A DNA stretch of 62,590 nucleotides from Candidatus Latescibacterota bacterium. Its GTDB lineage: Bacteria; Latescibacterota; UBA2968; UBA8231. The stretch is from positions 1 to 62,590 of the forward strand of contig JAJEIO010000053.1 of assembly GCA_022827835.1 (NCBI GenBank). Reading direction: 5' to 3'. Shown piece after piece: positions 6,778 to 14,716 of the stretch. The translations under genes were made by a program, and so were the position numbers. Each line of letters starts with the position of its first letter. Positions within the stretch are counted from its first letter, which is position 1. The notes below the pieces were generated by a model that ran no database searches, had not been told where the DNA came from, and worked only from the letters and a program-made list of their open reading frames with translations.

Positions 6778-7854
6778 ATGGCCCTGACGGGCGCACGCGC
6801 GTTGGTGGTCGGGGCCGGTATCATCGGCCGTTCGACGGCCTATTTCCTCGCTCGGCAAGGCGCAGAGGTCGTCCTGCTCGACGAGGGGATCCCCACAGGC
6901 TCGCCCACGAGCCGGGCCTCGTTGGGTGTCCTCACCCACTGCAACGGCGGCGACAATCCCTACGCTCAGCTTTTCCGCGACGGCCACGCTTTGCACGCTC
7001 GGCTGGCCCGCGACCTAGCCGAAGAATTGGGTGCCGACGTGGGCTGGCGTCCCCTCGGCGGCGTCGATCTCTTTGCCGATCCATCCCAGCTAGAGGAGGT
7101 ATGGCGCTTCAACCGCGAGCGCGGCTGTCGGGTCGAGCGGCTCAACGAGCAGGCCCTGCGCGATGCGGAGCCGGGGTTGGACGGCGGCGGTGAGGGGCTG
7201 TATTTTGCCGACGATCACCGGGTGGATCCCCTCAAGTTGGGCGCGGCACTTTGGGCAGCGGCCGTACGGCAGGGCGCATCTGCTGCTTGGGGCGAGCGCG
7301 TCTGGCGCATTGCCCAAGCGGGTGAGACCGTCGAGGTCGCCACCAATCGCGGAACCCACCGCGCCGACTTTGCGGTGTTGGCGGCTGGGGCGTGGACCGG
7401 CGGATTGGCTGCCCAACTTGGTGCCCGCGTTGCGCTACGCCCGGTGCGGGGCCAACAAGCGCGTTTTGTTGGTGCCCCGCTGCGCCACCTAGTGAGGATA
7501 AACGGACGCCACTTTATTCCAGACGGCGGCGAAATGATCGTGGGAGCGACGTCGGAGGCGGTCGGCTTTCGGTTGGAGACGACCCGTGCAGCCGCTGAGC
7601 AATTTGCCTCGGAGGTACGCTCTGCACTGGGGAGGTGCTTACCGCTGTCGCGCCAGCAGGCCGGTTTGCGGCCCAAGCCCCGAGGCGGGCGTCCACTCAT
7701 CGGCCCGCTGACGGATGCGCCGCGCGTTTTTGTGGCCTCTGGGCACTACAAAAACGGCGTCTTGCTGGGCCCGATTACCGGCCAAATCGTCGCCCGTTGG
7801 ATTGCCGAGGGAACTCCGGGACGCGACATGAGCCGCTTCGCGCCCGAGCGTTGA
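6778..7854 (+). CDS. FAD-dependent oxidoreductase of the DAO family (glycine/D-amino acid oxidase-like)
   Basis: The 358-residue flavoprotein opens with the dinucleotide-binding motif VVGAGIIGRSTAYFL and ends with the DAO-family segment VASGHYKNGVLLGPITG. The length is typical for glycine oxidase, ThiO and D-hydroxyproline dehydrogenase-like enzymes. The ATG directly abuts the stop of the DapA-fusion gene, indicating the same transcript. Family members oxidise secondary or D-amines to imines, which hydrolyse to 2-oxoacids. A DapA-type enzyme next to it could then act on that product. The combination DAO plus DapA plus aldehyde dehydrogenase is also seen in 4-hydroxyproline catabolism, so that is one hypothesis. 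The actual substrate cannot be read from the sequence. Confidence 0.85.
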   Translation: MALTGARALVVGAGIIGRSTAYFLARQGAEVVLLDEGIPTGSPTSRASLGVLTHCNGGDNPYAQLFRDGHALHARLARDLAEELGADVGWRPLGGVDLFADPSQLEEVWRFNRERGCRVERLNEQALRDAEPGLDGGGEGLYFADDHRVDPLKLGAALWAAAVRQGASAAWGERVWRIAQAGETVEVATNRGTHRADFAVLAAGAWTGGLAAQLGARVALRPVRGQQARFVGAPLRHLVRINGRHFIPDGGEMIVGATSEAVGFRLETTRAAAEQFASEVRSALGRCLPLSRQQAGLRPKPRGGRPLIGPLTDAPRVFVASGHYKNGVLLGPITGQIVARWIAEGTPGRDMSRFAPER

Positions 7855-7887
7855 ATTCACTGCCACTTAACACAGTTGAGGTTAAAC

Positions 7888-8829
7888 ATGCCATTGCAAA
7901 AAGAAGACCTACTCGCCGCATTAAACTCGGTTACCTCCATTCCGGTGGTCCCTTTTCACGGCGGGCAAATCGACTACGAGGCCCACGCCAAGAACATCAA
8001 CTACTTGATGGAGAACAATCACTTAGACGGCGACCGACCCCGGGTGATCGGCATCGCTGGCACTAGCTTGATCCACCACATTAGCGCGGACGAGCAAGTG
8101 CGGCTGTTGGGGTTTACCGGCGAGCAGATGGGGGGACGTGGGGTGCTGATGTCTGGGATTGCTCCCAATCCGGTTGGGGATGCCGAGCGGTTGATCGAGC
8201 GGGAGGCCGCGCTCGAATATCCGCCGGATGTCTATCTCGTCATGCCGCTTATGGGCGTGGCCAGTCCAGAAGGTATTTTCGCGTACTACATGGATTTTGC
8301 TGAGCGGCTGGGGCGTTCGTGCGGGGCCAAGTTGCTCTACTACCTGCGCAACCAAGCCGAGCGCGACATAGCCGTGCGGCTGATGAACGAGTCCGAGCAC
8401 TTCGTGGGGCTGAAGATCGGCACCACGGTTGATGATGTTGAGCCGATTGTCGCGGGAGTGGAAGAAGGGGCTGCGTTGGTGATTTGGGGTGTGGGAGATC
8501 GCTCGACCGGGCCAGCCGAGCGCGGCACCAAGGGGCATACGTCGGGGATCAATGTGGCCTTTGCCCGCGCTTCAGATGGGATCAACAACGCCCAGCGCCG
8601 AGGCGATTTTGCGACGTCGCAGCAGATTGAGAACCAGCTTGCGCCCCTAGAGGAAATTCGCTTCCGCAACGGTCGCATGTACAACTATTCAGCCGTGGTC
8701 GAGGCTATGCACTTGGGGGGATTTAGCGATGTGGACGGCGGCGAGGGCGGCCCGTTCAATCCGCGAGTGCCGGCAGAAGTAGCCGAGGAAGTAGCTGCGG
8801 CCATCGCCGACATTGTGGACTATCACTAG
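7888..8829 (+). CDS. second DapA/N-acetylneuraminate lyase-family protein
   Basis: This 313-residue TIM-barrel protein belongs to the DapA superfamily. The Schiff-base lysine is Lys176 (FVGLKIGTT). An aromatic YY precedes the position where DapA has YNVP, so unlike the first DapA protein it may keep a catalytic tyrosine. The loop that normally reads GTTGE is GTSLIHH here, so the substrate differs from dihydrodipicolinate synthase. ATG at 7888 is chosen over a TTG at 7876 because GAGG lies about 6 bases upstream. It sits 33 bases after the flavoprotein gene and is the last gene of the BMC operon. It has no BMC-targeting extension, so it may act in the cytosol. It could be a lyase or deaminase of the same pathway. 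Confidence 0.8.
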   Translation: MPLQKEDLLAALNSVTSIPVVPFHGGQIDYEAHAKNINYLMENNHLDGDRPRVIGIAGTSLIHHISADEQVRLLGFTGEQMGGRGVLMSGIAPNPVGDAERLIEREAALEYPPDVYLVMPLMGVASPEGIFAYYMDFAERLGRSCGAKLLYYLRNQAERDIAVRLMNESEHFVGLKIGTTVDDVEPIVAGVEEGAALVIWGVGDRSTGPAERGTKGHTSGINVAFARASDGINNAQRRGDFATSQQIENQLAPLEEIRFRNGRMYNYSAVVEAMHLGGFSDVDGGEGGPFNPRVPAEVAEEVAAAIADIVDYH

Positions 8830-8832
8830 CCG

Positions 8833-9135
8833 CTAGCCTTCGTCGCGCAGCCGCTCTAGATAGGCCGCCCATTCGACGGGAAGCAGGTGTTGCTTTTGAC
8901 TGTTGCAGTGCTTGCAGCAAGGCACCACGTTGGACTTGGTGGTGCGACCGCCGCGGATGAGCGGCACCACGTGATCCATGGTTAGTTCAGCGGGTGGGAA
9001 TGACTGCTGGCAGTAGTGGCATTGGCCAGTGGCCCGTCTGCGCTTCCACCATTGGGAGCGGCGTAGTTCCTTGGCCTTGTTTTTTTCTTTTTGGACGTGC
9101 TCGGCGTCGGCTGGGACGAAGTAGGTATTTTCCAT
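8833..9135 (-). CDS. HNH endonuclease
   Basis: This is a small HNH nuclease with a zinc knuckle CHYC and a second CCKHC pair bracketing the HNH core (TMDHVVPLIRGG, then SNVVPCCKHCNSQK). The ATG at 9135 starts MENTYFVPADAEHV; an earlier in-frame start at 9171 would add 12 weak residues. It is convergent with the BMC operon, only 3 bases after that operon's last stop, and marks the start of an accessory island. Such small HNH proteins occur in phage and mobile elements as well as free-standing. No partner gene is evident. Confidence 0.85.
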   Translation of the reverse strand: MENTYFVPADAEHVQKEKNKAKELRRSQWWKRRRATGQCHYCQQSFPPAELTMDHVVPLIRGGRTTKSNVVPCCKHCNSQKQHLLPVEWAAYLERLRDEG

Positions 9136-9247
9136 GCTAGAGCAAGATAGCGCAGAACTGGCGCAGCACAAATGAACGCCAGCGAGACCGATACCAGAAG
9201 CTAATCCCGCATCTGCTCACCGAGACGAAGAGGATGATGTTCATCGC

Positions 9248-10024
9248 GTGACGAAATATCGGCTTTATATTGACGAAGTGGGAGACCCGTCTCTCAAGAA
9301 TTCAGGCGACCCAAACCATCGATTCCTGAGCCTTACAGGCGTCATAGTCGATCTCGCTTATGTTCAAAGGCGAATGCACTCGGACTTGGAGGCCCTCAAG
9401 ATTCGTTATTTCGATTCACATCCAGATGAACCCGTGGTAATGCACCGCAAGGAGATTGTCAATCGACGGCCTCCGTTTCAGGCACTTCGCGACCGCGCCG
9501 TTGAAGCCGCGTTTAACAAGGATCTTCTGAATCTCCTGCGCGAGTGGGAGTATTGCGTTGTTACGGTGTGCATCGACAAGAGAAATCACGTCGCAGCGTA
9601 CGGGACTTGGCGATACGACCCATATCACTACTGCATGGCCGTCCTCTTAGAGCGCTTCAGCTCTTGGCTGAAGCGCAAAGGTGCCCGAGGAAACGTAATG
9701 GCTGAGACCCGAGGCGGTAAGGAGGATAGGCAGCTAAAGACATCCTTCCGCCGACTATGGGAGCGAGGAACGGACTATGTAGGACCGGAACAATTTCAAG
9801 AGACGCTAACTAGCCGCAAACTCAGGTTCAAACAGAAGACGGCCAACATCGCAGGACTACAGCTTGCCGATCTGCTTGCTCATCCTTCGCGTTGCGAGAT
9901 TCTGAATGAACAGGGGTTGCTCGGAAGACCCTTAGCGCCTTTTGCCGTTCAGATTATCGGGATTCTCCAAGAGAAGTACGATCGGAAGGGGGAAGCAATA
10001 TATGGAAAGCAGTTTTTACAATAG
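9248..10024 (+). CDS. DUF3800-family protein
   Basis: The 258-residue protein matches DUF3800, with the N-terminal YRLYIDEVGDPS (family consensus Y-x-DESG-D) and a C-terminal GLQLADLLAHPSR segment. The family is predicted to have an RNase H-like fold and is frequent in defence and mobile-element contexts; its biochemical role is not established. It uses a GTG start at 9248. Its first codons and about 35 bases of leader are duplicated in decayed form around 10220-10300. GC content appears lower than that of the BMC operon, consistent with acquisition. Confidence 0.8.
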   Translation: MTKYRLYIDEVGDPSLKNSGDPNHRFLSLTGVIVDLAYVQRRMHSDLEALKIRYFDSHPDEPVVMHRKEIVNRRPPFQALRDRAVEAAFNKDLLNLLREWEYCVVTVCIDKRNHVAAYGTWRYDPYHYCMAVLLERFSSWLKRKGARGNVMAETRGGKEDRQLKTSFRRLWERGTDYVGPEQFQETLTSRKLRFKQKTANIAGLQLADLLAHPSRCEILNEQGLLGRPLAPFAVQIIGILQEKYDRKGEAIYGKQFLQ

Positions 10025-10029
10025 AAAAA

Positions 10030-10052
10030 GGGGGGCCGCAGTAAGGCCCCCC
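10030..10052. terminator. hairpin, probable (bidirectional) terminator after DUF3800
   Basis: A perfect 8-bp GC-rich stem GGGGGGCC/GGCCCCCC with a 7-base loop starts 5 bases after the DUF3800 stop. An A5 run lies on its left, so the T-tract is on the minus strand, where the hairpin would be a typical intrinsic terminator. On the plus strand it lacks a T-run and could still stop or stabilise the transcript. Confidence 0.6.
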
Positions 10053-10222
10053 TCCCAATGGTCAGACTGACCACCCACCTTCGCATTAGCGAATTAGTAG
10101 AGAGTATATGGGGTCCCTCGGATCATGTCAATCGAAATGTTGGAAGATGCGGGCAAGCCCCTGAACCTCAGTAAAGTAGGTACTAGGGCCAAGCTCATCG
10201 ATCCGGCCATTCACAGGCGAGT

Positions 10223-10292
10223 TGTTCACTGAGACGGAAAGGAGGATGTTCGCCGCGTGATAAAATACCGATTTTATATTGTCGAAGTATGA
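10223..10292 (+). pseudogene. decayed duplicate of the DUF3800 gene start and leader
   Basis: The segment resembles 9215-9288 at about 80% identity: the leader and the GTG start are both recognisable. Translation from GTG 10257 gives IKYRFYIVEV and then TGA at 10290, against TKYRLYIDEVGDP in the intact gene. Only the 5' end remains. The intact DUF5677 gene starts about 40 bases further on, so this relic now forms its upstream region. The rest of the 10025-10333 gap holds only the hairpin at 10030 and no gene. Confidence 0.65.
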
Positions 10293-10333
10293 GGACCAGA
10301 ACAAAAAGGCGAATACCTGAGAGAAGTTGATAT

Positions 10334-11269
10334 ATGGCAGACGATGCAAACAAGAGAATACTAGACCGGGATAAAGCAGCAAACTTCGGCACAACGATCA
10401 GCGAGTCACTTGATAGTCTACGAGACTTCGTAGATTATGGAACTCACCTAATCCTCCGATGCTATTATACTTCCGAGAAATCTCTCAAAGATGTTGTTGC
10501 ATTATTTTCGCTATTCAAAAATGCCCTTTCGATGGCTGATGCTATCGAAGTCATGATGAGACAGGGAGTAATTCGTCCCACCCAACTGCAACTTCGGTCA
10601 CTGTTCGAAGTGTCTGTCACGCTTCAGTGGGTTCTACAAGAATCAGGCGATGAGCGTGCTAAGGCATATCACGTTGCTAATCTCCGAAAACGACGGCTCG
10701 ATTATAGACGAGATATTCCCGGCACGGTCGAGAATAAAGCTTTTAAGGATTTGTGGAATGCGGCGGGAGAGAGAACTCCCTCACCGGCGAGAGAGAAAGA
10801 AATACGTGCTCAAATTACCAGTTTGAACAAAGAGCTATCAGAGCCTTCTTGGTACGATCTCAATGAAAAATTTGAAGATTTTTATAAAAAGAAAAAATAT
10901 GAGCAGGATTGGTACAAAATACTCGGTGTAAACTCATTCCGGGAGATCGCCAAGGATGTCGGTCGTACTGCGGAGTACCGCATAATTTATATTTCGGGTT
11001 CTGAAGTCATGCACGGATCGACGTACAGCGGCCAGTTGGCTTTTGATGACTCAAAGAAGATCATATATCCGATGAGATCGCCTGAAGAAATAGGCTTCCC
11101 GCTGAGGCTTGCTATGGCGCTGACACTCAAGATGGTACGGTCAACGCTTGAATACTACAGGCCTGCTGAGGTGGAAAATTTGAAGCGGAAGTACCGTGAA
11201 GATTGGGCTTCTCCTTTGAGGAGGATACCCGACATCAGGGTTGAAGAATTCACGGTCTCTTTAGAATAG
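10334..11269 (+). CDS. DUF5677-like protein
   Basis: This 311-residue, largely helical protein resembles DUF5677: an N-terminal segment with IRPTQLQLRSLFEVSVTLQW, a mid-protein Lys/Glu-rich helix and a later YRIIYISGSEVMHGS segment with a conserved histidine. No signal peptide or membrane segment is seen. Function is unknown; relatives sit in accessory and defence-like gene clusters. Lower GC and AT-rich codons (AAA, TTT, ATA) distinguish it from the BMC operon and suggest transfer. A GAGAGAAG sequence lies upstream of the ATG. Its upstream region contains the DUF3800 relic. Confidence 0.6.
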   Translation: MADDANKRILDRDKAANFGTTISESLDSLRDFVDYGTHLILRCYYTSEKSLKDVVALFSLFKNALSMADAIEVMMRQGVIRPTQLQLRSLFEVSVTLQWVLQESGDERAKAYHVANLRKRRLDYRRDIPGTVENKAFKDLWNAAGERTPSPAREKEIRAQITSLNKELSEPSWYDLNEKFEDFYKKKKYEQDWYKILGVNSFREIAKDVGRTAEYRIIYISGSEVMHGSTYSGQLAFDDSKKIIYPMRSPEEIGFPLRLAMALTLKMVRSTLEYYRPAEVENLKRKYREDWASPLRRIPDIRVEEFTVSLE

Positions 11270-11295
11270 ATAGGCTCGTGTCTAGCTATTATAGT

Positions 11296-11314
11296 GCCTG
11301 TCAGTTAGACAGGC
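11296..11314. terminator. inverted repeat between convergent genes
   Basis: GCCTGTC-AGTTA-GACAGGC is a perfect 7-bp stem with a 5-base loop. It lies between the DUF5677 stop and the convergent antitoxin stop, and overlaps the last codons of the antitoxin. There is no T-run, so it could be a weak terminator or a recombination-type inverted repeat. Confidence 0.4.
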
Positions 11315-11610
11315 TCATAGCGCCGGACGCTGATCTCATTTGCACGGGTGCGCATCTGCGAGGCGTCATACCAAGCCTGCATCTGCAGCAACATGTCCAT
11401 ACCCACGCCGAATGCCTTCTCGATGCACAGTGCCATCTCCGGTGATAGCGCAGCGTTGCCGTTCAGCAAGTCCGAAAGCGTTGCCCGTCGAACCCCCAGA
11501 ATCTCGGCTGCCCTTGTCACATTTAGCCTCAACTCCTCGATGATCTCCGTGCGAATGAAGTCGCCCGGATGTGAGGGGGTCATGTTCACTTTAATACCGT
11601 TGGTAGCCAT
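11305..11610 (-). CDS. HigA-family antitoxin (XRE HTH), without HigB toxin
   Basis: The roughly 101-residue protein has the HigA signature MTPSHPGDFIRTEII, then a helix-turn-helix (VTRAAEILGVRRATLSDLLNG) and the family tail LSPEMALCIEKAFG. The ATG at 11610 is preferred; a shorter start at 11583 is possible. In canonical higBA the toxin lies directly upstream. Here the upstream gene, 8 bases away on the same strand, is a 537-residue PcfJ-like protein and no RelE/HigB fold is visible. It is therefore an orphan antitoxin or regulator, or it pairs with the PcfJ-like protein. Confidence 0.85.
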   Translation of the reverse strand: MATNGIKVNMTPSHPGDFIRTEIIEELRLNVTRAAEILGVRRATLSDLLNGNAALSPEMALCIEKAFGVGMDMLLQMQAWYDASQMRTRANEISVRRYEPV

Positions 11611-11618
11611 CGATGGAC

Positions 11619-13232
11619 TCAGTAGCGCTTGCTGATGAATTCGCGGCTCATCCACTGCCCGAGTACCTTCTGCGAGCGGAGCAGCAGCTTCTGATAAGCG
11701 CGCTCTAAGTTCTTTTTGTTTTTGGCGCTGGGCAGGACGTTGTAGCGGCCGCGGATTTGGGTGATGGCGCGGCTGCGTGGATCGACGGCAATGGTGAGGA
11801 TGCGGTGGCGGCGGCCCTTGCCGTCTTCTACGCCGAGGGACCAGATCGAGGTACTGCCGTTGCGGCAGCTCTTGGCGTAGGTATAGACGCAGTGGCCCAT
11901 TTCGCGGCCCTCGGCCCCCAGCTCGGCATTGGAGAGCAACTCCCGTATGCTCCAAGTGAAGGTCTCGCCGAGTTGCTTGTCCTCCTGCTTTAGTTCGAAT
12001 TCGCCGATACTCGAAGCGCCCCAAGACATGTGCCGGACGCGGCTCTTTTTGCCACCAGCTCTGTCTGGCTCGTCCTCTGCATCGGGTAGCAGCACCTGCC
12101 GCGCCAGCGCTTCGTGCCACTCGTCAACTTGGCGCAACAGCTTGGGAATGCTGCGGCTCTTCATCGAGAAGTTCGGTTGTGGCGGCGGCCCTTGCTCGAC
12201 GCGACCGCCGGGCAGGACAATTTGCTGCGGCACGTATTTCTGATTGTAGATGTAATCGACGATGGGGCCGACGTGGGCTGGGTCGAGCATGGGATTGTTG
12301 GCAAAAAACAGAATCGCGGTGGACCAAAAGTCCTCGTTTTCAAACGACTGGCCCAATCGGGTGGCAATCACCGCTCGCGCCAGCGCCGGACTGCCACCTT
12401 GGCCCAAGACCTGACCCCAGCGCAGGGCGTGGGCGATGGAGAGGTCGTCGGGGGCGGCGAGGAAGCAGTGGGCCGACTTCTTGCTCAAGGCGACGGGGAG
12501 GTCGGCGGTGCGGATATTCTGCCCCGCGCCGATGTGTTTGAACCACGTCTGATGCAAGCCCGCCTCTGGCATCTGCGAGGTGAAAAAGGCCGCGTCCATA
12601 AAAGTGGGTACGTCATAGCGGGCCAGCAGGTGGCAGGCGAGATGGTGGAACTGCTTGCGCGGGTTGTGGCTCGGCGGCACCCACTCGGCTACGGGGCGCA
12701 CCCAGTCTTCTGAATGGCGGGCCAAGGCGGCTAGGCCGTCGATAAAGTTGTTTTGCGGGTGGGCACCGAACGCGGGAATGACGGGATCGAGGCGAAAGAG
12801 ATCGGCACGGTGCGCAACTTGGAGCAGGATGTCGAGAAAGGCACGGCGCGTCGGGCCGTAGGAAAAGGCGTTGAAGAGGCCGCGGATCTTGTAGAGGTAG
12901 TCGGCACCGAGCCGTCCCTTAGGGAGCGTGCGGTCGTAGAGCTGGCGGATGGTGTTGGCCGGGCTGCGCGTTTGCTGGCGGGTGCGGGTGAGCGCGGCCT
13001 CGCCCTGTTGGCGGCGGGCGAGTTGGCGCTCCTTTTGGATCTGGCGATTGCTCTTGTGAAGTCCGTCGCCCAAACCGCGCTTGCGGCACCAAGCCCGGTA
13101 CTCGTTCTCGGATTGGAGACCCAAGGCGCGGATGTGGCTTCTGAGATTGGCGCGGTTGTGGGCTCGCTCGATCTCGCTGCGGACATTTCTTTTGCGGCGG
13201 CGCGCCATAGCCAAGTTCCGGTTTTGAGGCAC
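11619..13232 (-). CDS. PcfJ-like protein
   Basis: The 537-residue protein has a very basic N-terminus (MARRRKRNVRSEIERAHNR) and a C-terminal PcfJ-like domain with EMGHCVYTYAKSCRNG followed by STSIWSL and DPRSRAITQIRGRYN. PcfJ-like proteins are found on conjugative plasmids and phages; their function is unknown. The frame begins at GTG 13232, with an alternative ATG at 13208. It is followed after 8 bases by the HigA-like gene, suggesting a two-gene unit. A possible nucleic-acid-binding role is inferred only from the basic N-terminus. Confidence 0.7.
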   Translation of the reverse strand: MPQNRNLAMARRRKRNVRSEIERAHNRANLRSHIRALGLQSENEYRAWCRKRGLGDGLHKSNRQIQKERQLARRQQGEAALTRTRQQTRSPANTIRQLYDRTLPKGRLGADYLYKIRGLFNAFSYGPTRRAFLDILLQVAHRADLFRLDPVIPAFGAHPQNNFIDGLAALARHSEDWVRPVAEWVPPSHNPRKQFHHLACHLLARYDVPTFMDAAFFTSQMPEAGLHQTWFKHIGAGQNIRTADLPVALSKKSAHCFLAAPDDLSIAHALRWGQVLGQGGSPALARAVIATRLGQSFENEDFWSTAILFFANNPMLDPAHVGPIVDYIYNQKYVPQQIVLPGGRVEQGPPPQPNFSMKSRSIPKLLRQVDEWHEALARQVLLPDAEDEPDRAGGKKSRVRHMSWGASSIGEFELKQEDKQLGETFTWSIRELLSNAELGAEGREMGHCVYTYAKSCRNGSTSIWSLGVEDGKGRRHRILTIAVDPRSRAITQIRGRYNVLPSAKNKKNLERAYQKLLLRSQKVLGQWMSREFISKRY

Positions 13233-13358
13233 TCCTTAATGAGTCGCACCGCTAGAGCAATGTCAACCGTGCCACCGCGTCGCAGTGCCGCGCCGCTTGC
13301 CCTCGCCAGTATCGGCGGTTTAATTTGCTCTTATCCACCAACCTAACACGACGCGCCC

Positions 13359-14003
13359 ATGCTAGATCGCAATCCTATTCCACTCTTTCCTCTGCCAGTG
13401 GTCGTTTTCCCCGACCAAATCGTGCCCCTGCACATATTTGAGCCGCGCTACAAGCAGATGCTCGCGGATGTGAGGGCGGCTGACGAGCGCGGCGAGATCT
13501 TGCCCATTGGCATGATTTTGGGGGAGGACCGCGAGGTGCAGGGCGAGGTGGGCTGCGCGATGCTGTTGGCTAAAGTGCTCGACGAGTTTGACGATGGCCG
13601 ACTCAACATCATCGGCCGCGGCGGGCGGCGCTTTCGCATCGCGCGCATTGCCGAGGACAAGCCCTATTTAGAGGCGTGGGTAGAGTACGTAGATGACGCC
13701 GAGGAGCCGACGGACCCAGTGCTTTTGGCTAAGGCTGTTGCGGCGTTAGAGAAGTTGGTGGGGCAACTTGAGGAAGTGACCGGTATGCGCGCTGAAGTAG
13801 GGTCTCTGCAAAACGCCTTTCAGATCGCCCAAGTGACGGGTCTCGACTTAGAGGTTAGGCAACAACTGCTGGAAATGACGACTGAAAATGGCCGCTTACA
13901 CGCGCTCTGCGAGTACTTTGAGCAAATGATCCCCCTGCTAGAGGCGGAGGGCAAGCTCCATCGCTTGGCGTCCGCCAATGGGCACACCGGAAGCCACAAA
14001 TAA
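13359..14003 (+). CDS. Lon protease substrate-binding (LON N-terminal) domain protein
   Basis: The 214-residue protein consists of a free-standing LonSB/PUA-like domain: PLFPLPVVVFPDQIVPLHIFEPRY is diagnostic (key residues LFPL, PLHIFEPRY), followed by GRGGRRFRI. No ATPase or peptidase domain is present. Stand-alone versions are common in bacteria and their role is unsettled. It is convergent with the DtxR regulator (2-base gap). No clear Shine-Dalgarno sequence precedes the ATG. Confidence 0.88.
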   Translation: MLDRNPIPLFPLPVVVFPDQIVPLHIFEPRYKQMLADVRAADERGEILPIGMILGEDREVQGEVGCAMLLAKVLDEFDDGRLNIIGRGGRRFRIARIAEDKPYLEAWVEYVDDAEEPTDPVLLAKAVAALEKLVGQLEEVTGMRAEVGSLQNAFQIAQVTGLDLEVRQQLLEMTTENGRLHALCEYFEQMIPLLEAEGKLHRLASANGHTGSHK

Positions 14004-14005
14004 AA

Positions 14006-14677
14006 TTAGTCGGTCTCGACGAAGATACTACCAGCCACTTCCAATCCCAGCGACACTTCCTTTTTCTTGGAAGTACCGATCTTCAATTGCAGTGGGCCGT
14101 TAAAGGGTGCCTTGGCAGTGACTTCGACCCGGGTGCCTAGGCGCAATTGCAAATTTTCCATATAGCGCAGCATCTGAGGATTGCGGTCGCTGACTCGGCG
14201 GATGACGGCGGATTGGCCGTCTTTTAGCTCGGAGAGACGGCGGTACTTCGGGTGGTCTATCTGGCCTTGCTTAGTGGGGATCGGCTCGCCGTGGGCACCG
14301 ACGGTAGGATAGCCCAAGGCTTCGTCGATGCGGTCTTCAAATTCCTCGGAAATAGCGTGCTCTAGGCGGTCGGCCTCGGCGTCGATTTGGTCCCAGGAAT
14401 AGCCCAACGCTTGGCTGAGATACAGCTCGATCAAGCGGTGATGGCGGATGGTCTCCAAGGCGATCTTCTCGCCGCTGGCCGTTAGCTCGACCCCGTGGTA
14501 CGGCGTGTAGATGAGCAGGTTCAGCTCGGCGAGCTTCTTGATCATGTTCGTCGCTGAGGCCGCAGCCACTTCCATGCGGCTGGCGATCACCGAGGTAGTG
14601 ACGCGCCCGCCGTGCTCGTCGCTGTGCTGCAATTTGTAAATCGTCTTGAGATAATCCTCAATAGCTTGCGTTAGCAC
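14006..14677 (-). CDS. DtxR/MntR/TroR-family metal-dependent repressor
   Basis: The 223-residue regulator has an N-terminal winged helix (DYLKTIYKL, then VTTSVIASRMEVAAASATNMIKKLAELNLL), the DtxR metal-binding/dimerisation domain with HHRLIELYL and DRLEHAISEEFEDRID, and a C-terminal FeoA/SH3-like domain from about residue 150. It starts at GTG 14677 with GGAGG 8 bases upstream. It is divergent from a TroABCD-like metal transporter, so it most likely represses that operon when Mn, Fe or Zn is sufficient. Candidate operators lie in the 137-base divergent region. Confidence 0.92.
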   Translation of the reverse strand: MLTQAIEDYLKTIYKLQHSDEHGGRVTTSVIASRMEVAAASATNMIKKLAELNLLIYTPYHGVELTASGEKIALETIRHHRLIELYLSQALGYSWDQIDAEADRLEHAISEEFEDRIDEALGYPTVGAHGEPIPTKQGQIDHPKYRRLSELKDGQSAVIRRVSDRNPQMLRYMENLQLRLGTRVEVTAKAPFNGPLQLKIGTSKKKEVSLGLEVAGSIFVETD

Positions 14678-14716
14678 CCCTTACCTCCAAGGTTAAGCGC
14701 TTTGTTTTTTTAAGAT

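Noticed and set aside
11611..12120. Extended frame upstream of the HigA-like gene (up to 271 residues)
   Set aside because: The extra residues are Arg/His/Pro-rich out-of-frame translation of the PcfJ-like gene; family members begin near MTPSHPGDF.
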